The notes under the pieces were generated by a model. That model saw nothing but the letters and a program-made list of their open reading frames with translations. It was not told where the DNA came from and made no database searches. DNA of 64,000 nt from Lactuca virosa (Eukaryota > Streptophyta > Magnoliopsida > Asterales > Asteraceae): positions 121,798,324 through 121,862,323 of the forward strand of contig CAKMRJ010005634.1 in NCBI GenBank assembly GCA_928212115.1, read 5' to 3'. Below, piece after piece: positions 1 to 12,409 of the stretch. Every line of letters begins with the position of its first letter. The first letter of the stretch is position 1. A program made the position numbers and the translations under genes.

Positions 1-59
1 TTTAGTCCTTATGACCGGCTACTTCAGGTAAGCCGGAAAAAATGACTTAAAAGAGTAAT

Positions 60-880
60 ATATTTCTCACTTTGTATAGATTTAGTCATTAATATTTTTG
101 CACATTTAGTCCTTAATATTTTTTTTGTTGCAAAATAAGTCATTATTGTTTCTGTACACATTCAGTACTAATGACCGGTTTTTTTAGGGTTTTCTTACGT
201 CATCCTATGCGACACAATCATTAATAAGGTGTTTGGAGCTGTTCATGGTTATTGTCATCGCGACCTCACTTGTTTGGTTGCTTAGTTGTGGTTTGGCTAA
301 AGTATTGTGTTCTAAACGTCGTAACTTCTTCATACGATCACATATTTTAACTATCTTTATATTCATGCGTTTGTATTTGAGTCAACTACAATTTTCGTTT
401 AGATTACTCCGATTAAAAAGTAATATATTTTTACTTAGTATCTTTATATCCACGCGCTCTTTATGAATGTATGTATGAACGTTTTTTTTAATAAAATCAT
501 AATTAAAAATATATTGTTTTTTAACGGGAGCAATCTAAAGGAAAATTGTAGCAGACTCAAATACGAACGTATGGATATAAAAATCATTAAAATTTGTGAT
601 CGTATAAAGAAGACACGACGTCCAGAACACAAGACCTAAGCAAACCACAAGAACTAAGCAACCAAACAGCCGAAGTCGCGGTGACGGTGACCATAAGCAT
701 GAATAATCCCACACACCTTATTAATGATTATCTCGCGTAGGATATCGTGAGAAAAATCTAAAAAAATGATCATAAGTACTGAATGTGTACAAAAACAACA
801 AAGACTTATTTTACAAAAAAAAAAATTAAAAACTAAATGTGTATAGTTAAAAAAGTTGAAGGGTAAATGCGAACGAAAAA
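60..880. repeat. Long inverted repeat (foldback or MITE-like element)
   Basis: The left arm (about 60-465) is an imperfect reverse complement of the right arm (about 485-880), with a short spacer near 466-484. Matching landmarks are the ATTAATAAGGTGT block at 220-232 against its complement near 711-728, and the GTACACATTCAGTACT block at 157-172 against AGTACTGAATGTGTAC near 776-791. The arms are diverged by many substitutions and small indels, so the element is old. No transposase is present. The short frames in this stretch lie within the arms and are not genes. The outer ends are not sharply defined and I saw no clear target duplication. Confidence 0.75.
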
Positions 881-1137
881 GAAAACTTAGTCAACAAATA
901 TATACAAATCAAAAAAATACTCGTTATCCCTAAATTCAAATCTACGAATATACAAAAATAATAATAACTAGAAAAGATTTCCCGGTGTTGTCGGGGTCGG
1001 AAGGTATTGCTTTGTAAAGTAAAGTAGCATGTTGGTTGCTTTTTGTCCGTTAATGTGAGGGTAATTTGGTCTTTTCAGGTAGTAGGGACTGAATTTGTCA
1101 CCATGGGTAAACCATATGGACCATTTATGTAATTTTG

Positions 1138-1440
1138 GCGGTGGTGGTGGTGGTGATGATGGCAGATGGTGGGTGGACCAATCCTGTAATTTTGTCTAAC
1201 AATAATAATAATAATGATGAGGGACTATTTCTGCCAAAAAACTAAATACTAATAATATGTAATAAAAGGCGAGGGTTATGAAAAATTCAAACCAAAGTGA
1301 AAGGGTTGTTTGTGAACAAAAGCATAAAGATGAAGGGTTAATGTTGTAACTTGGAGGACCAAAATTGACAAAAAAATACGACTTTACTGTTAAAAATTTT
1401 GACAACTTTAATATATAATAATAATAATAATAATAATTAT
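1138..1440. repeat. Microsatellites (GGT)n and (AAT)n
   Basis: A GGT/GAT run lies at about 1138-1162, and AAT trinucleotide runs lie at about 1199-1215 and 1415-1438. They sit upstream of the first gene in otherwise AT-rich spacer. Two apparent reading frames here are products of the repeats. Confidence 0.8.
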
Positions 1441-1969
1441 AAGGCAAAGAAATGTCATACGTTTACACAGGAAAAATATCACAAACTCAAAGCTGGCGTG
1501 TCAAAAAGGCCATTTCATTGTTCTCGAATGATATCCGTTATCCGTTCTCCCCCTCACTCTGTCTTGGCTTCTGCTGGTCCTATACTTTTCTAAACAGGCA
1601 TTTTCGAGCTGAAGAAAGTGGAGAGGAAAGTAATCCGATAAACCCTTAACGCCAAACACAAAACGAATAACCCCAATAAGCTACACCCATCAAAATTCAC
1701 ATTACAATTCTGAATTCTCTTCTACAACACATTTCTTTCACCCATTTCAGTTTTTGACCCACCATTTCTTCTGGGCATTTAGGGTTTTATCCGCAGTGGT
1801 AACTTCTCAAGGAGTTATCGTCCATTCAGTTTACGAATAACAAATAGATGCAAAATTGAGCATTAACAGGAATTTCGTTTGTGGGTTTTGAATGGTTTCT
1901 CTTAATTTCGTGTATAGAGTCAGAAAATAGCTTACTTCGCCATTATATGAGTTTGAAAGATGTGGGGTT

Positions 1970-3388
1970 ATGGTATACATCTCCTTAATGAGCACTTCAA
2001 TGGTCTTCTGTCATAACAACTTGTTGTTTTCCAATCAAAGATCCACCAGTCTTAAACCATTATATTTTGATAGTCCTGTTCACGTAATTGGTGTCGGAAG
2101 GAGGAGAATCAGAAGGTTAATCCCCAACGCAAAGAAAAAACACAACCGAAATCGCAGTTGGTGGCAGAAATTCTTTTTCGATGAAGATGGCAATTGGTTC
2201 GGCTTAAAAGACGATGAAATGCTCGAAGCCGAAGAGGAATTCGGAAAGGATTCTAGCGACGATGAAGAGGTATCCGAGGGTGAGAAATTTGAAGCATGGA
2301 AAAGGAGAGCTGAAGCGATAGTGGAATTGAGGGAAGCGCAAGAAGGTGTGCAAAATGAAGAGCAAAAGAGGTGGGAAGATTGGCTTCTTGATGGGACAAA
2401 TGGTGGAAGTAATGGTTCTTCATGGGTCCAAGAACCTCGTGTTGAAGATGATCAAGAAGATTTAAGCGATATTATCCCTGGAAGAGGTTTGGCTGAATCT
2501 GTTAGGGATTTGGTTTTTGGAAGAGAAGATGATGATATATTGTATCAAGATCGTGTTTTTCGCTATGCTTCTGTTAATTCAGTAAGTTTATTCATCTTAT
2601 CATAATTGTGAATTTGTGATAACATTAAAGGGACAATCTTGTCATTTCCCTCAAAAACTTGTATTCTATATACTATTTACCTCTAAATCCATAACATAAC
2701 GATCTTCTTTCAGGCTAAGTTTTTGGCAGTGTTGATTATTATACCATGGGCATTGGATTTTCTGGTTCATGATTATGTTCTTATGCCTTTTCTTGATAGG
2801 TAACTATTGCTACACAATAACCTCCTATTTTATGTATTTTCTACAACTAAAAAGCAAATTAATTATAGTAGTCAAAATTTACAAAATTTCTTGATTAAAA
2901 TTATTAAGTGGATATGTTAAACAGGTATGTGAAAACAGTACCACTTGCAGCAGAGATTCTTGATGTAAGAAAGCATCAAAAGCTTGAAATGGTTAAAGAG
3001 TTAAAAGTTGAAAAAGAGAGATACAAATTTGAGGTAGAAATTGGGAAATCTCCACCAATTTCTGAAGAAGAGCTTTATTTAGAGTTAAGGCACAAAGCGT
3101 AAGTTAAATGATTCTACATTTTTCCATTCATTTGTTTATATATCATCCTACTTTAGTTTCTTTTTATGTTGGAAAATCTCATTATAGCAATATTATCCAA
3201 ATACAAACAAATTTTCATTGCTATATTTGGATGAATTTTTCAATTTATAATGTGTTAATAAGAAAAAAGTTGAAAGCACAATGCTATAATTTGGTAGATT
3301 TTTCAAACTTTGAAAGTACTATGCCTTAAAGAATCTATTCACTTGTATCTATGTCTCCAATTGCTAAGCAATTTTCACTTTATAACTT

Positions 3389-3423
<35 letters not shown>

Positions 3424-5906
3424 AAAGTAAAATGTCCTAATAACAAAAAAGATTGAAAGTATTCAATGCTATAAGTTATATTGTAATAGAAAGAAATGAA
3501 AGTAGGATGCTATAATCTTGCATTTAGCCCTTTCAATAATCAACTTTAATTTAACACAATGATGTTTGTTTTGTTTGTTATTGTCACAGATTAGAATTGA
3601 GAGATGAATGGAGATTAATAAACCGTAGTGCATTTGCTAATATATGGTCGGATATGGTATTTGGAATATCATTATTTCTTCTTTTGTATTTCAATCAAAA
3701 TCAGGTGTCTTCTCTTTTCCTTTTTCCTTTAAAAGAAATCACATTATTGTAATATAATCATGTTTTTCCTTTTTCCTAATATGAGCAATGCACTTCATTT
3801 ACTACATAAGCAAGTAAGTTGCTATTATCATGATAAAATATATGTATGTTGCTATTATAGGTAAAGAAATGCAAGTACATTGCTATAATGAAAATTGAAA
3901 AGAGTAAAATATGTATCTATTTTCTGCAATTGACCCTCATTTCAATTGTTTACAACTTTACATGCATATGAATGGTCTTATTATGATAGCCTACTATTAT
4001 GTGTACAATGAATCATTAGGAGATGTGTACATGGTGATGTTTATAAATTATAACCAATGAATTTGACTTTCAAAAGTCAAATGTAGACTTAGTTTACTTT
4101 GAGGGTTAAAAATGTATTTATGCAACAATGTTTCACATTTTTCTCAGATGATACAACAAAGGTTATGTTTGACGTACTAGCTGAAAAACTAGCTGTTGGC
4201 TGAAAAGCTAGTTGTTGGCTAAAAAACTAGCTGATAAAAAATAACGTTTGGTAAAACTAGCTGACAAGCTAGCTGAAAGATATAAAATGACATAAAAGGA
4301 CATTTAGAAGAATATGTTTTTTGTAATTAATTAAGGAGTATATTTGGAAACTTAAAAAAAAAGCTCCTGAAAAGCTAGTCTAAGTAGCTTTTTAAAAAGC
4401 TAGCTTATAAGCTACCTTTTGGTTTGCCAAACATAACAACTTAAAAAAACTCGAAAAATAAACTAGCTTATCAGCAGACTGTGTCGCGCCAAACACAGCC
4501 AAAGTGGTTTTTGAACAAAAAAATTCAACCAAATTACATTTTTTGTACAAAATATGCAATAATGTAACTCTTAATCAGTTACCTCATTATATGCCACATG
4601 TTAAATGCTTATTTTTGCAACAATGTTTTCACTTTTTTGCCAATTCATGCAATTGAAATGACCAATGCAACCACAACATGTTAAAATATAAAATCTTTTT
4701 AGTTCGGAAATAAATTGTTGTATATTTTATATGAAAAGGTGTTGCATTAATGTGTATTTAACCCTTTATTGTAAAAGAAAATGCTTTAAGATTGTGTATT
4801 TTTAAAATGTTTGCTTAAAAAAAGTAACGATTTTTTTCTTTTATTTGTAGGTAGCTTTGCTGAAATTTACAGGGTATAAGATAATAAACAACGTGTCAGA
4901 CACTGGGAAGGCATTCTTAATTATACTTATTACCGATATTTTTCTCGGGTAAAAAAGTCAACATTTTGACCTTTGAAAGTCAAAATTCATTTCTTTAACC
5001 TTAAAGATTAATATATATTTTTTTTTGGAAAATTTCAGGTATCATTCAGAATCTGGTTGGCAGACTTTACTAGAAATAATTGTGGAACATTATGGTTTTG
5101 ATGTTGATCAATCTGCCATTGTTATATTTGTTTGCTTGATTCCTGTCATCCTTGATGCATGTGTGAAGCTTTGGGTATGTTTTTCACTCAAAAAATAGCA
5201 ATGTACTTTCATTTATTTTGTTTTTTCATATTATAGTCTTATAATTTTAAAACTTTTACCTAATTGTATCAATGTTTTCCATATACAAAAAATGGGTTTT
5301 ATGCACAAAAGTTGTTTTATTTTCGAAAAAAAATGTAAAATGTGAGGGTTTTTTTGAGAAAAACTAAAGAAGTTGAGGGTTTATTTGGAAGCATTTAGAA
5401 GGTTGAGGGTATTTTTTCGGAAAAAAAATACAAAGGTGAGGGTTTTTTTCGGAAAAAATGACAAAAAAAAAAATACAAGGTCTTTTTCATTCAAAAAATA
5501 AATATGAGGTTTAATCCGAAAAAACACAAAATATAAGGTTTTTTATAGCATCCAAATGTCAATATTGTACTTTGAAAAACCTAGCAATTATAGCAGAGTA
5601 TTATCCATATAGAAAGATAATTTTAATGTTATAATTGGGTAGATTTTTCAAAGTATTATTTCTTTATAACAAAATAAATTTATTAAGAAAAGAATAGGAT
5701 GCTATAATACTAAAAAAAAAAAATAGAAGTACATTGCTATTTTTTTCATTTAGTCTTGATTTTATTAAGTCAATGTTTGTGGAGGGTAAAATTGTCAAAA
5801 AATATTTATGTTAGCATCTTGTGTTTATGGTTTTTAGATGTTCAAATTTCTTCCAAGATTATCGCCAAAGGTGACAAATATTTTCCAAGAAATGAAGAGG
5901 CATTAG
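1970..5906 (+). CDS. DLDG1: CemA-like chloroplast envelope membrane protein (DLDG1-type), 7 exons
   Basis: Exons inferred from GT-AG sites and unbroken phase: 1970-2581, 2714-2799, 2925-3098, 3590-3704, 4851-4948, 5039-5174, 5838-5906, giving 429 aa. The N-terminal part resembles a plastid transit peptide. Next comes an acidic, charged region (FDEDGNWF, runs of E and D), then the CemA/PxcA homology region from the exon 2 hydrophobic segment (AKFLAVLIIIPWALDFLVHDY) through RYVKTVPLAAEILD, the membrane segments in exons 4-6 (ANIWSDMVFGISLFLLLYF, DTGKAFLIILITDIFLGYHS, AIVIFVCLIPVILDACVKLW), and the C-terminal FKFLPRLSPKV tail. The family comprises inner-envelope proteins tied to proton extrusion and to photoprotection under changing light. 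Arabidopsis DLDG1 is the nuclear paralogue of plastid CemA. In-frame ATGs also lie at 1988 and 1997. A 13-codon upstream frame (1947-1988) overlaps the start region. No break is visible, so I expect it to be functional. Confidence 0.9.
3391..3420. repeat. (TA)n microsatellite in intron 3
   Basis: About 15 TA units lie inside the third intron of the CemA-like gene. The run is expected to vary in length between individuals. Confidence 0.9.
4161..4500. mobile_element. Tourist-like MITE in intron 4 of the CemA-like gene
   Basis: The left end GGTTATGTTTGACG matches the reverse complement of the right end (GGCTGTGTTTGGCG), and both arms carry many CTAGCT/AGCTAG blocks that can fold back. The element is about 340 bp and noncoding. 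It is flanked by AAA on both sides, a possible 3-bp target duplication. The terminal pattern GGNNNTGTTTGGC is typical of PIF/Harbinger-derived Tourist MITEs; that assignment is inference. It lies in the longest intron (3705-4850) and spares the splice sites. Confidence 0.7.
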
Positions 5907-6654
5907 AGAGAGAATATTCCATGAGGAGCAATTTGAGCTTCAAGAAATCAAGATATGGCCTTAAAAAGATGCCTGTTTTGATTTCCTTTTTTTTTATATA
6001 TAAAAAAACATACGACATGAATCATATATGTCACATTTGAGATCTTCATTTATCATTTGGTTTTTTATTGATTTGAACTTTATGATCATTTAATCTGGAT
6101 GTAAAAAAAATGAATATTTGAAATTCATGATGTTTACAATTCATGATGTTTACATCAATAAATGGAATATGAGACTTGAGAAGTGTTTTAATATCGTAGG
6201 GTTTTCTTGACCTGATTTTGCATCATTTACTCCTGACTGAAAAATATTGTTACGATGGTTAAAAAGAAAAAAAAAAAAAAGAAGGTACAATGGTTTTTAT
6301 GGAATTTTCTCTTTAATTAATTTCAAATTTTGTTAATTGTTACTTAAATAATTATACTATTTAATTCGTTTAATGTTTTCTTTTCAATTAAAAGTGTTTG
6401 ATAAAAACTAATTGATAAATGATAAGCTACATAACAACTGTAAAACAAAATAAAAATATATTTACATGTATAATTAAAAACTAACGTTGTATTATATAAA
6501 ATATCATTAAAATAAATTACAAACTATCAATTAAAATAAATTACAAACTATGAATAGCTTATAAGACGAAAAGTTAATTATTCAGCAAATGTCGAAAACA
6601 TCTTTAGAATTTGAGATTTACTGTTTCATATTTTATTGGTTTTGTTTAATATGA
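5907..6654. other. 3' flank of the CemA-like gene and AT-rich spacer
   Basis: This stretch should hold the 3' untranslated region and polyadenylation signals (AT-rich with AATAAA-like stretches near 6155), then spacer. I see no reading frame or element. Confidence 0.5.
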
Positions 6655-7789
6655 CTATTCTCCCTAGTTTTGAACAAAACAACCACATGGAGCTATAGCA
6701 TTATCACAACGGGTGTGATCCATATAAATTAAATGAATTTTGGTGTAATATTTTAGGGTGTATCTAGAATTGTTACACAAGAGGGAAAGGCATTGTTACA
6801 CAAGAGGGAAAGGAAAGAGGTTGACATTTGAATGATTCATATCATAATGATTTAAATGCTCTAAATAAAAACATGCTCCTTGTTTAGATTTACAAATGGT
6901 TGTGCTAACGATTAGAATTATCATTTTAACTTTGGAGAAATGATATATTAGCCCAACAAAGTATTTTGAATTTACCTATTCAGTCCCAAATTTTTTTGTG
7001 CTGCTTTATGGGAGCATAAAGTAGATGTCCACTTGCTTTTTTGGTCTATGCTACCTGATATAGCAGGTTTTATAAGCCACGTCAGCAAACAAGTTTGCTA
7101 TTGAACATCCTTCTTGTTCGCTTGTTTCTGCATTTCAGTTAAATCTCTCTCTCTTCTCTCTCCTCGCCCCATCTCTCTCTCTCCTCTCCGGTAGAGAAAA
7201 AAAAACCCACACACATCTTCTTCTTCCATCGAAGCTCAAATACTATGGTTGCCCCACTGTCTCGATTTTTGTAAGTTTACGGGTATCATCTTCAAGATTT
7301 TGGGATTGATCTATTCTCCCTAGTTTTGAACAAAACAACCACATGGAGCTATAGCATTATCACAACGGGTGTGATCCATATAAATTAAATGAATTTTGGT
7401 GTAATATTTTAGGGTGTATCTAGAATTGTTACACAAGAGGGAAAGGCATTGTTACACAAGAGGGAAAGGAAAGAGGTTGACATTTGAATGATTCATATCA
7501 TAATGATTTAATGCTCTAAATAAAAACATGCTCCTTGTTTAGATTTACAAATGGTTGTGCTAACGATTAGAATTATCATTTTAACTTTGGAGAAATGATA
7601 TATTAGCCCAACAAAGTATTTTGAATTTACCTATTCAGTCCCAAATTTTTGTGCTGCTTATGGGAGCATAAAGTAGATGTCCACTTGCTTTTTTGGTCTA
7701 TGCTACCTGATATAGCAGGTTTTATAAGCCACGTCAGCAAACAAGTTTGCTATTGAACATCCTTCTTGTTCGCTTGTTTCTGCATTTCA

Positions 7790-7831
<42 letters not shown>

Positions 7832-7952
7832 GTAGAGAAAAAAACCCACACACATCTTCTTCTTCCATCGAAGCTCAAATACTATGGTTGCCCCACTGTC
7901 TCGATTTTTGTAAGTTTACGGGTATCATCTTCAAGATTTTGGGATTGATCTA
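6655..7952. repeat. 656-bp tandem duplication
   Basis: Unit 1 starts with CTATTCTCCCTAGTTTTGAA at 6655 and unit 2 with the same text at 7311. They stay nearly identical to the block ending in GGGATTGAT (unit 2 to about 7950). The main difference is the CT tract: interrupted in unit 1 (about 7145-7190), pure in unit 2 (about 7795-7829). There are also a few small indels, for example one A at 6851/7507. Each unit carries the left end of the TIR element described at 7600. High similarity implies a recent duplication. Confidence 0.9.
7795..7829 (+). repeat. (CT)n microsatellite
   Basis: An uninterrupted CT run of about 17 units. The paralogous position in the first tandem unit (7145-7190) is an interrupted version, so slippage has changed one copy since the duplication. 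Confidence 0.9.
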
Positions 7953-7954
7953 AT

Positions 7955-8440
7955 CTCCTTCGAAGTCATAAACCAGTCCAGATCTTCAACCACGACAATT
8001 GACTTTCTTGTAGTTTGTAATAAAAGAATTTTCAAAAACGCAACCGTCTACTACTTTTGAGAGGTCGACATCATAAACATCATAAGCAAGAATTTGGCCA
8101 TAGCGGTGATGAAACAGGACTTTCCGGTACCAGATGGTCGTAGAGGAGATAGCCCCGCTTCAAAACACGTCTTGGTCGGTGATAATACTGTTTGGATTTG
8201 AGAAAAGCCTCGAAATCGGATTTTACCTTCTTTTTTAGATCTGAATCCATCATTATTGTGTCGAGGGTAGTCGGGATGAGATAATCAAACGGACCTCCAC
8301 CATGATAGCGTCTTTGAGTTCATGTACAACTTTAGTTCCTTACATCTCAACTCAATATCTTCCGAAGCTCTGTAAAGATGTTGGATATAAGATTGCAAAA
8401 TCTTTCGCTTATTTTTCTTCTTTAACATGAGCATAAAGGT
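7955..8440 (-). pseudogene. Fragment of a BCS1-like AAA-ATPase, dead
   Basis: Read on the minus strand with several frame changes, the order of motifs is that of plant AAA-ATPases of the BCS1/OM66 (ASD) group. The motifs are a SYIQH and ELKLYMNSK stretch (about 8400-8320), TTLDTIMMDSDLKKKVKSD (about 8275-8215), LKRGYLLY (about 8160-8140), Walker A GTGKS followed by FITAMAKFL (about 8130-8085), then LLQTTRKS and a Walker-B-like VVVEDLDWF (about 8025-7970). The second Pro/Gly part of the Walker A lead-in is damaged, frames shift at least twice, and the catalytic AAA domain stops after Walker B. It lies between the terminal repeats of a TIR element, so it is best read as a captured gene fragment. 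The family comprises membrane-anchored mitochondrial or ER ATPases. Confidence 0.75.
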
Positions 8441-8785
8441 TTTTTGCGAAGGTTTTTTCTTCAATTTTGTTGAATTTGTTTGTCCAGGAAACCTAGCACT
8501 AAGAAAGGTGTATTGAATGGTCTGATTGTCATTGAGACATAGGAGGATGCCGTTTGGTTTCTTCCCTGAGACGAGGTTTGTGAAGTCGGATTATTTAAAG
8601 TGGGTTGTGTTACATGAAATCTTAATTTTGACTTTTAAGTTTGATTATTTGGTTGAAACCTGCTGATATAGCAGCACTGGTAGGGACCAAAAAAGCAGGT
8701 AGACATCTACTTTATGCCCCCATAAAATCCTAAAAAGCATTTTGGGATTGAATGGGTAAGTTCGAAATAGTTTGTTGGGCTAATG

Positions 8786-9429
8786 TGTCCCGGTTTGATA
8801 TAATATCTGAATCAACTTGTTGAATAATTAAAAAAAAATTACAAAGCACCAAAAAAATTCCAAACAATAAACATAAATCCTTTCACATAGAACATTATAC
8901 TTTGCATACAAGCTTGACTCCAATAAAAAAAAAGTATTAAAGTTGGGGAGTAATCGAGCGGATTCGAGTCGTTTACAGTGTAAAGCTCAAGCTCGACTTG
9001 AATAAAAAAAATTGAAGCTTGAAACTCGACTTGGTCAATCTTTAAATTCCAAGGTTAAGCTTAACTCGATTGATCCTTAAATTTCAAGTTCAAACCCAAG
9101 CTCAAGAAAGAAACAAATCATTTTACATTTATATTTATATTCCAACATACAAAGTTTCACAGCCCCTTATTTATGATTTTTTTATTACTAATTGGTGATA
9201 TTCTTTATATTGAAAATACATAGGTATTTACTATTTATATTGACATTGACATGACAAATAAGAATAGTTTTGTATTGAATCAATGGAGGTGACCTAATAA
9301 GATGCAAAGTAGAATGGTTCAAACTGTATAAATATCATAACTACGATTACACAATTTATGTTTTGGAAAAAAGATATATACATCAAAAGATTAGATCATA
9401 AAAATAAGTTAATTTATTTTCTTAATTTT
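8786..9429. other. AT-rich intergenic sequence
   Basis: No gene seen. About 8940-9110 contains repeated AAGCTCGACTTG-like words in both orientations, of a type common in small plant DNA transposons, but I could not define ends. Confidence 0.4.
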
Positions 9430-12409
9430 TGTCACACACCCGGACCAGACGGCGGAAACGTCCGGAGGCAGGTGACTTCATTGTGCAGTATCATAACAAT
9501 TGAATATAAATGAAACAGAGCAATCCAAACATCATACATTGAGATAACAAACTTACATTGTTTACATATTGTATTTGTTCTTCGAGTTACACAAAAAAGA
9601 CATAAGCAGAAAAATCCAAGCTACAGCTAAAAGTCTTGCATCCGCGTCCCTTGTTACCTGCTTACTAGATCCCTGAGAATACAAGTCGTTTTGAAAAGCG
9701 TCAACTAAAAAGTTGGTGAGTTCATAAGCATTTTTGTATAAAATCGTTTACACTTGTTTAGAATCGTTCGTATTGTACTTTCAGAAAATCCGATATTTTC
9801 TATGAAATCGTTTGAAGTCTTGCCTTGAAAATCATGAATATATGTGTGCATGTCATTACTTTTATTCTTCCTTATAAGGAGTGATTTTGAAAAGTAGTGT
9901 GATTTGTAAAAGCGAGCTGTGTACGAGAATAGTTCTTTTCAATAGTAATAGTCAACCGTTTCCAGAAAAATCCCTTATTTTCAAAAAGAGAATATGGTTG
10001 AAAATCTTGTTCCTCTTATCGAGTAAAATTGAGTGTGCGTTCTAGTTTATCGTTATCGAAATCGTAGAAAATCGTTTTCTCCAGAAAATCCTATGTTTTC
10101 TGTTATAAAATATTCGTAAGTTCTAGTTCCAACTATGTACATGTGTGGGTTAGATTATCGTTTTCAAAATCGTATACAAACGTTTTCCATAGAGTCCTAC
10201 GCTTTTTATTTTGTAAAATAGCAGTATTACGACTCTATACTTGTTAGGAGAAAGAATCAACATGGCAATTGTGGACATTCTACGCTATGAAAAAGGACAG
10301 TCAACGCAATAAATGCGGACCATCACTTATCACGTGTAGGACAGTCGACACAACGTGCCAAAATTTATTTATGAGGTTTTCCTTACATAAATTTCTAGTT
10401 AATATAACATATTCTAGTGAACCGTTATAACCATACTAATCTGACGGAGTGCCTGTTTTGGCGTTTCTCAGGCGCCCTCGGTTTGGAAAAGACATTTGTC
10501 ACCCTAGACTGGCCTGTCTAGCTGTAGCGAACAGCGAAGGTGCGGGGGTGTCAACCCCGTATAGATCTATACACAAATTCTCGCTCTCTCCCTTTAGGAT
10601 ACTCTGGCTATAACTCCTTATAGGATTTAGACGTACACTAATATTTTTATATTTAGGTACTTTTGAGATTTGTCTGACTAGAATATTAACAACCTTTTGA
10701 GCAATCGTTAGAGATCCATTATTTGTTAGATAAATAATGAAATTCGTACTTATTGAATAAAAATATCGTTCTCGTTCCATATCGTTGATTGTGCTCGTTA
10801 ACTAGGTGCTCGTGTTCGTTCCTTTTCGTTTATTGAAAAATAAGTCATTTTAGTCAAGAGAAAAAGTGTCAAGTTATAATTTGTATAAATTTATAACTGC
10901 CGGTTATGACACGCATTTTCTGTTTTATGACATATAGAACATTACTTATGTTGTTGGAGGTTTTACGACAGCAGTTTATGACATGCAAATATTTCTGTCA
11001 TAAAGGCTCCATTTGTGTATTTTCTTGACGCAAACTTTTATATTGAATATTTATAAAATACTCCCTGACAGTTTGCAAAATAGTCACAAAGTTCCCATTT
11101 TTGAAAATCACTAGAAATAGTGTCAACTTATCAAGGTTACTTTTTATAAGTTTTATTTCTAGACATGAAAGCATAGATAAAGGGCTTAAGTTGGACACAT
11201 CCAATAGTTGGGAGGCTCTTTTGTACACAAAGTATCTTCTGTTTCTTATGAAGTTGTGAAATCTTACGTTCATGAGGATATTACTAAAATATTAATTTAA
11301 TAATATTTCACACACACATACAAACATACGTACACATGCAATTATTCAAGTATTTAGGCAAGATTTGACTTGTACTCTCCCCCAAAAACATTAAAACATT
11401 GAAAAGGTGGGGTATGAAGCTCACCTTGAGTTAGTTGAGGAGTTGTTTGGAGTGATGGAGTGGAGATTACAAGTCTAAACTTTGGCTGAGATGAGGAACT
11501 TCCCTGGGAGGGATGTTTTCCTAAGGATGATCATCACATATTATTATGAATAAAATAATATGGATTCATCTTGAAATATTATAAAATATTAGATGGGTGG
11601 AGGAATTTACCTTACAACTCCAGGGAGAAATCGAGAATTTTGTTTTCAGCAAGATCTTGTTCTTGCTCTTGAAGTGAATTTTTTAGAGAAAATGAGAGGA
11701 GTGAGAGAAAATGTGAAGTCTGAACTCCTTACTGACGTTGCTTTGAGGATGAAAAAGGGAGGGAATCTTTGGTGCATGGGGATCTGGTGGTCCATGTATG
11801 GATATTTGGTGGGTAAAGCATGGAATACTGTGATTTACATGGGAAATGAGAACTTCATCAAATCACAAAGTCAAACTTCCTTGTCCTTTTCTTGATTTAG
11901 GATAAGGTTTTCCTACATCCTAAACCTTTTATTCTTATGTAAATATAATTTAAATAATTAAATTTGGTATAAAATAGAGGTTTTAGGGGTCTTAGTTAAG
12001 AAAACACGAGTTTGGTGGGATTCCCGACCCCAAAATACCCCAAAATGGAGAAAAGGTCCGAAATAGTCCAAAATCCGGAGCTAAAGGATGAATTCCGGAG
12101 GCATTATGTGAATTCCGAAGCTGTATTACAATTTCCGGAGGTGCTGGGCGAGTTCCGAAGCTCTTCTCCAAATTCCGGAGTCACAGCCAAGTTCCGAAGC
12201 CCATGCGAAGTCTGGTGTCCGGACCGAAGATGCGAAGGTTGGCTAAGGATTCCGAAGGAGTCTTAGGCGAGGTCATCCGAAGCTTGCACCTTCCAGAGCA
12301 ATAAGGAGGTCCGAAGCAGGGGTGTTCCGAAGGTGAGAACCTTCTCGGTTCCTTAGAAGGTGTCCGGACTAAGAGGGTTCCGGACTATGAGAGTTCCGGA
12401 GCAAGAGGG

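Larger units (their letters stand above)
7600..8785. mobile_element. TIR element carrying a captured AAA-ATPase fragment
   Basis: The left end (about 7600-7735, starting ATTAGCCCAACAAAGTATTT) is the diverged reverse complement of the right end (about 8655-8785, ending GTTTGTTGGGCTAATG). Terminal inverted repeats of about 130 bp flank roughly 900 bp that include host-gene sequence (next entry). Long TIRs around a gene fragment are the layout of Pack-type (Pack-MULE-like) elements; the superfamily is inference because no clear target duplication was found. A second copy of the left end lies at about 6946-7080 because of the tandem duplication. No transposase is present, so it is non-autonomous. 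Confidence 0.65.

Noticed and set aside
233..632. Two frames of 62-77 residues on opposite strands
   Set aside because: They lie in the two arms of the inverted repeat and translate related sequence; no protein features.
1196..1649. Three frames of 64-83 residues
   Set aside because: Built on AAT microsatellites and leader sequence of the next gene.
10499..11273. Minus-strand frames of 91-93 residues
   Set aside because: They lie inside the solo LTR and have no conservation pattern; related LTRs do not preserve them.
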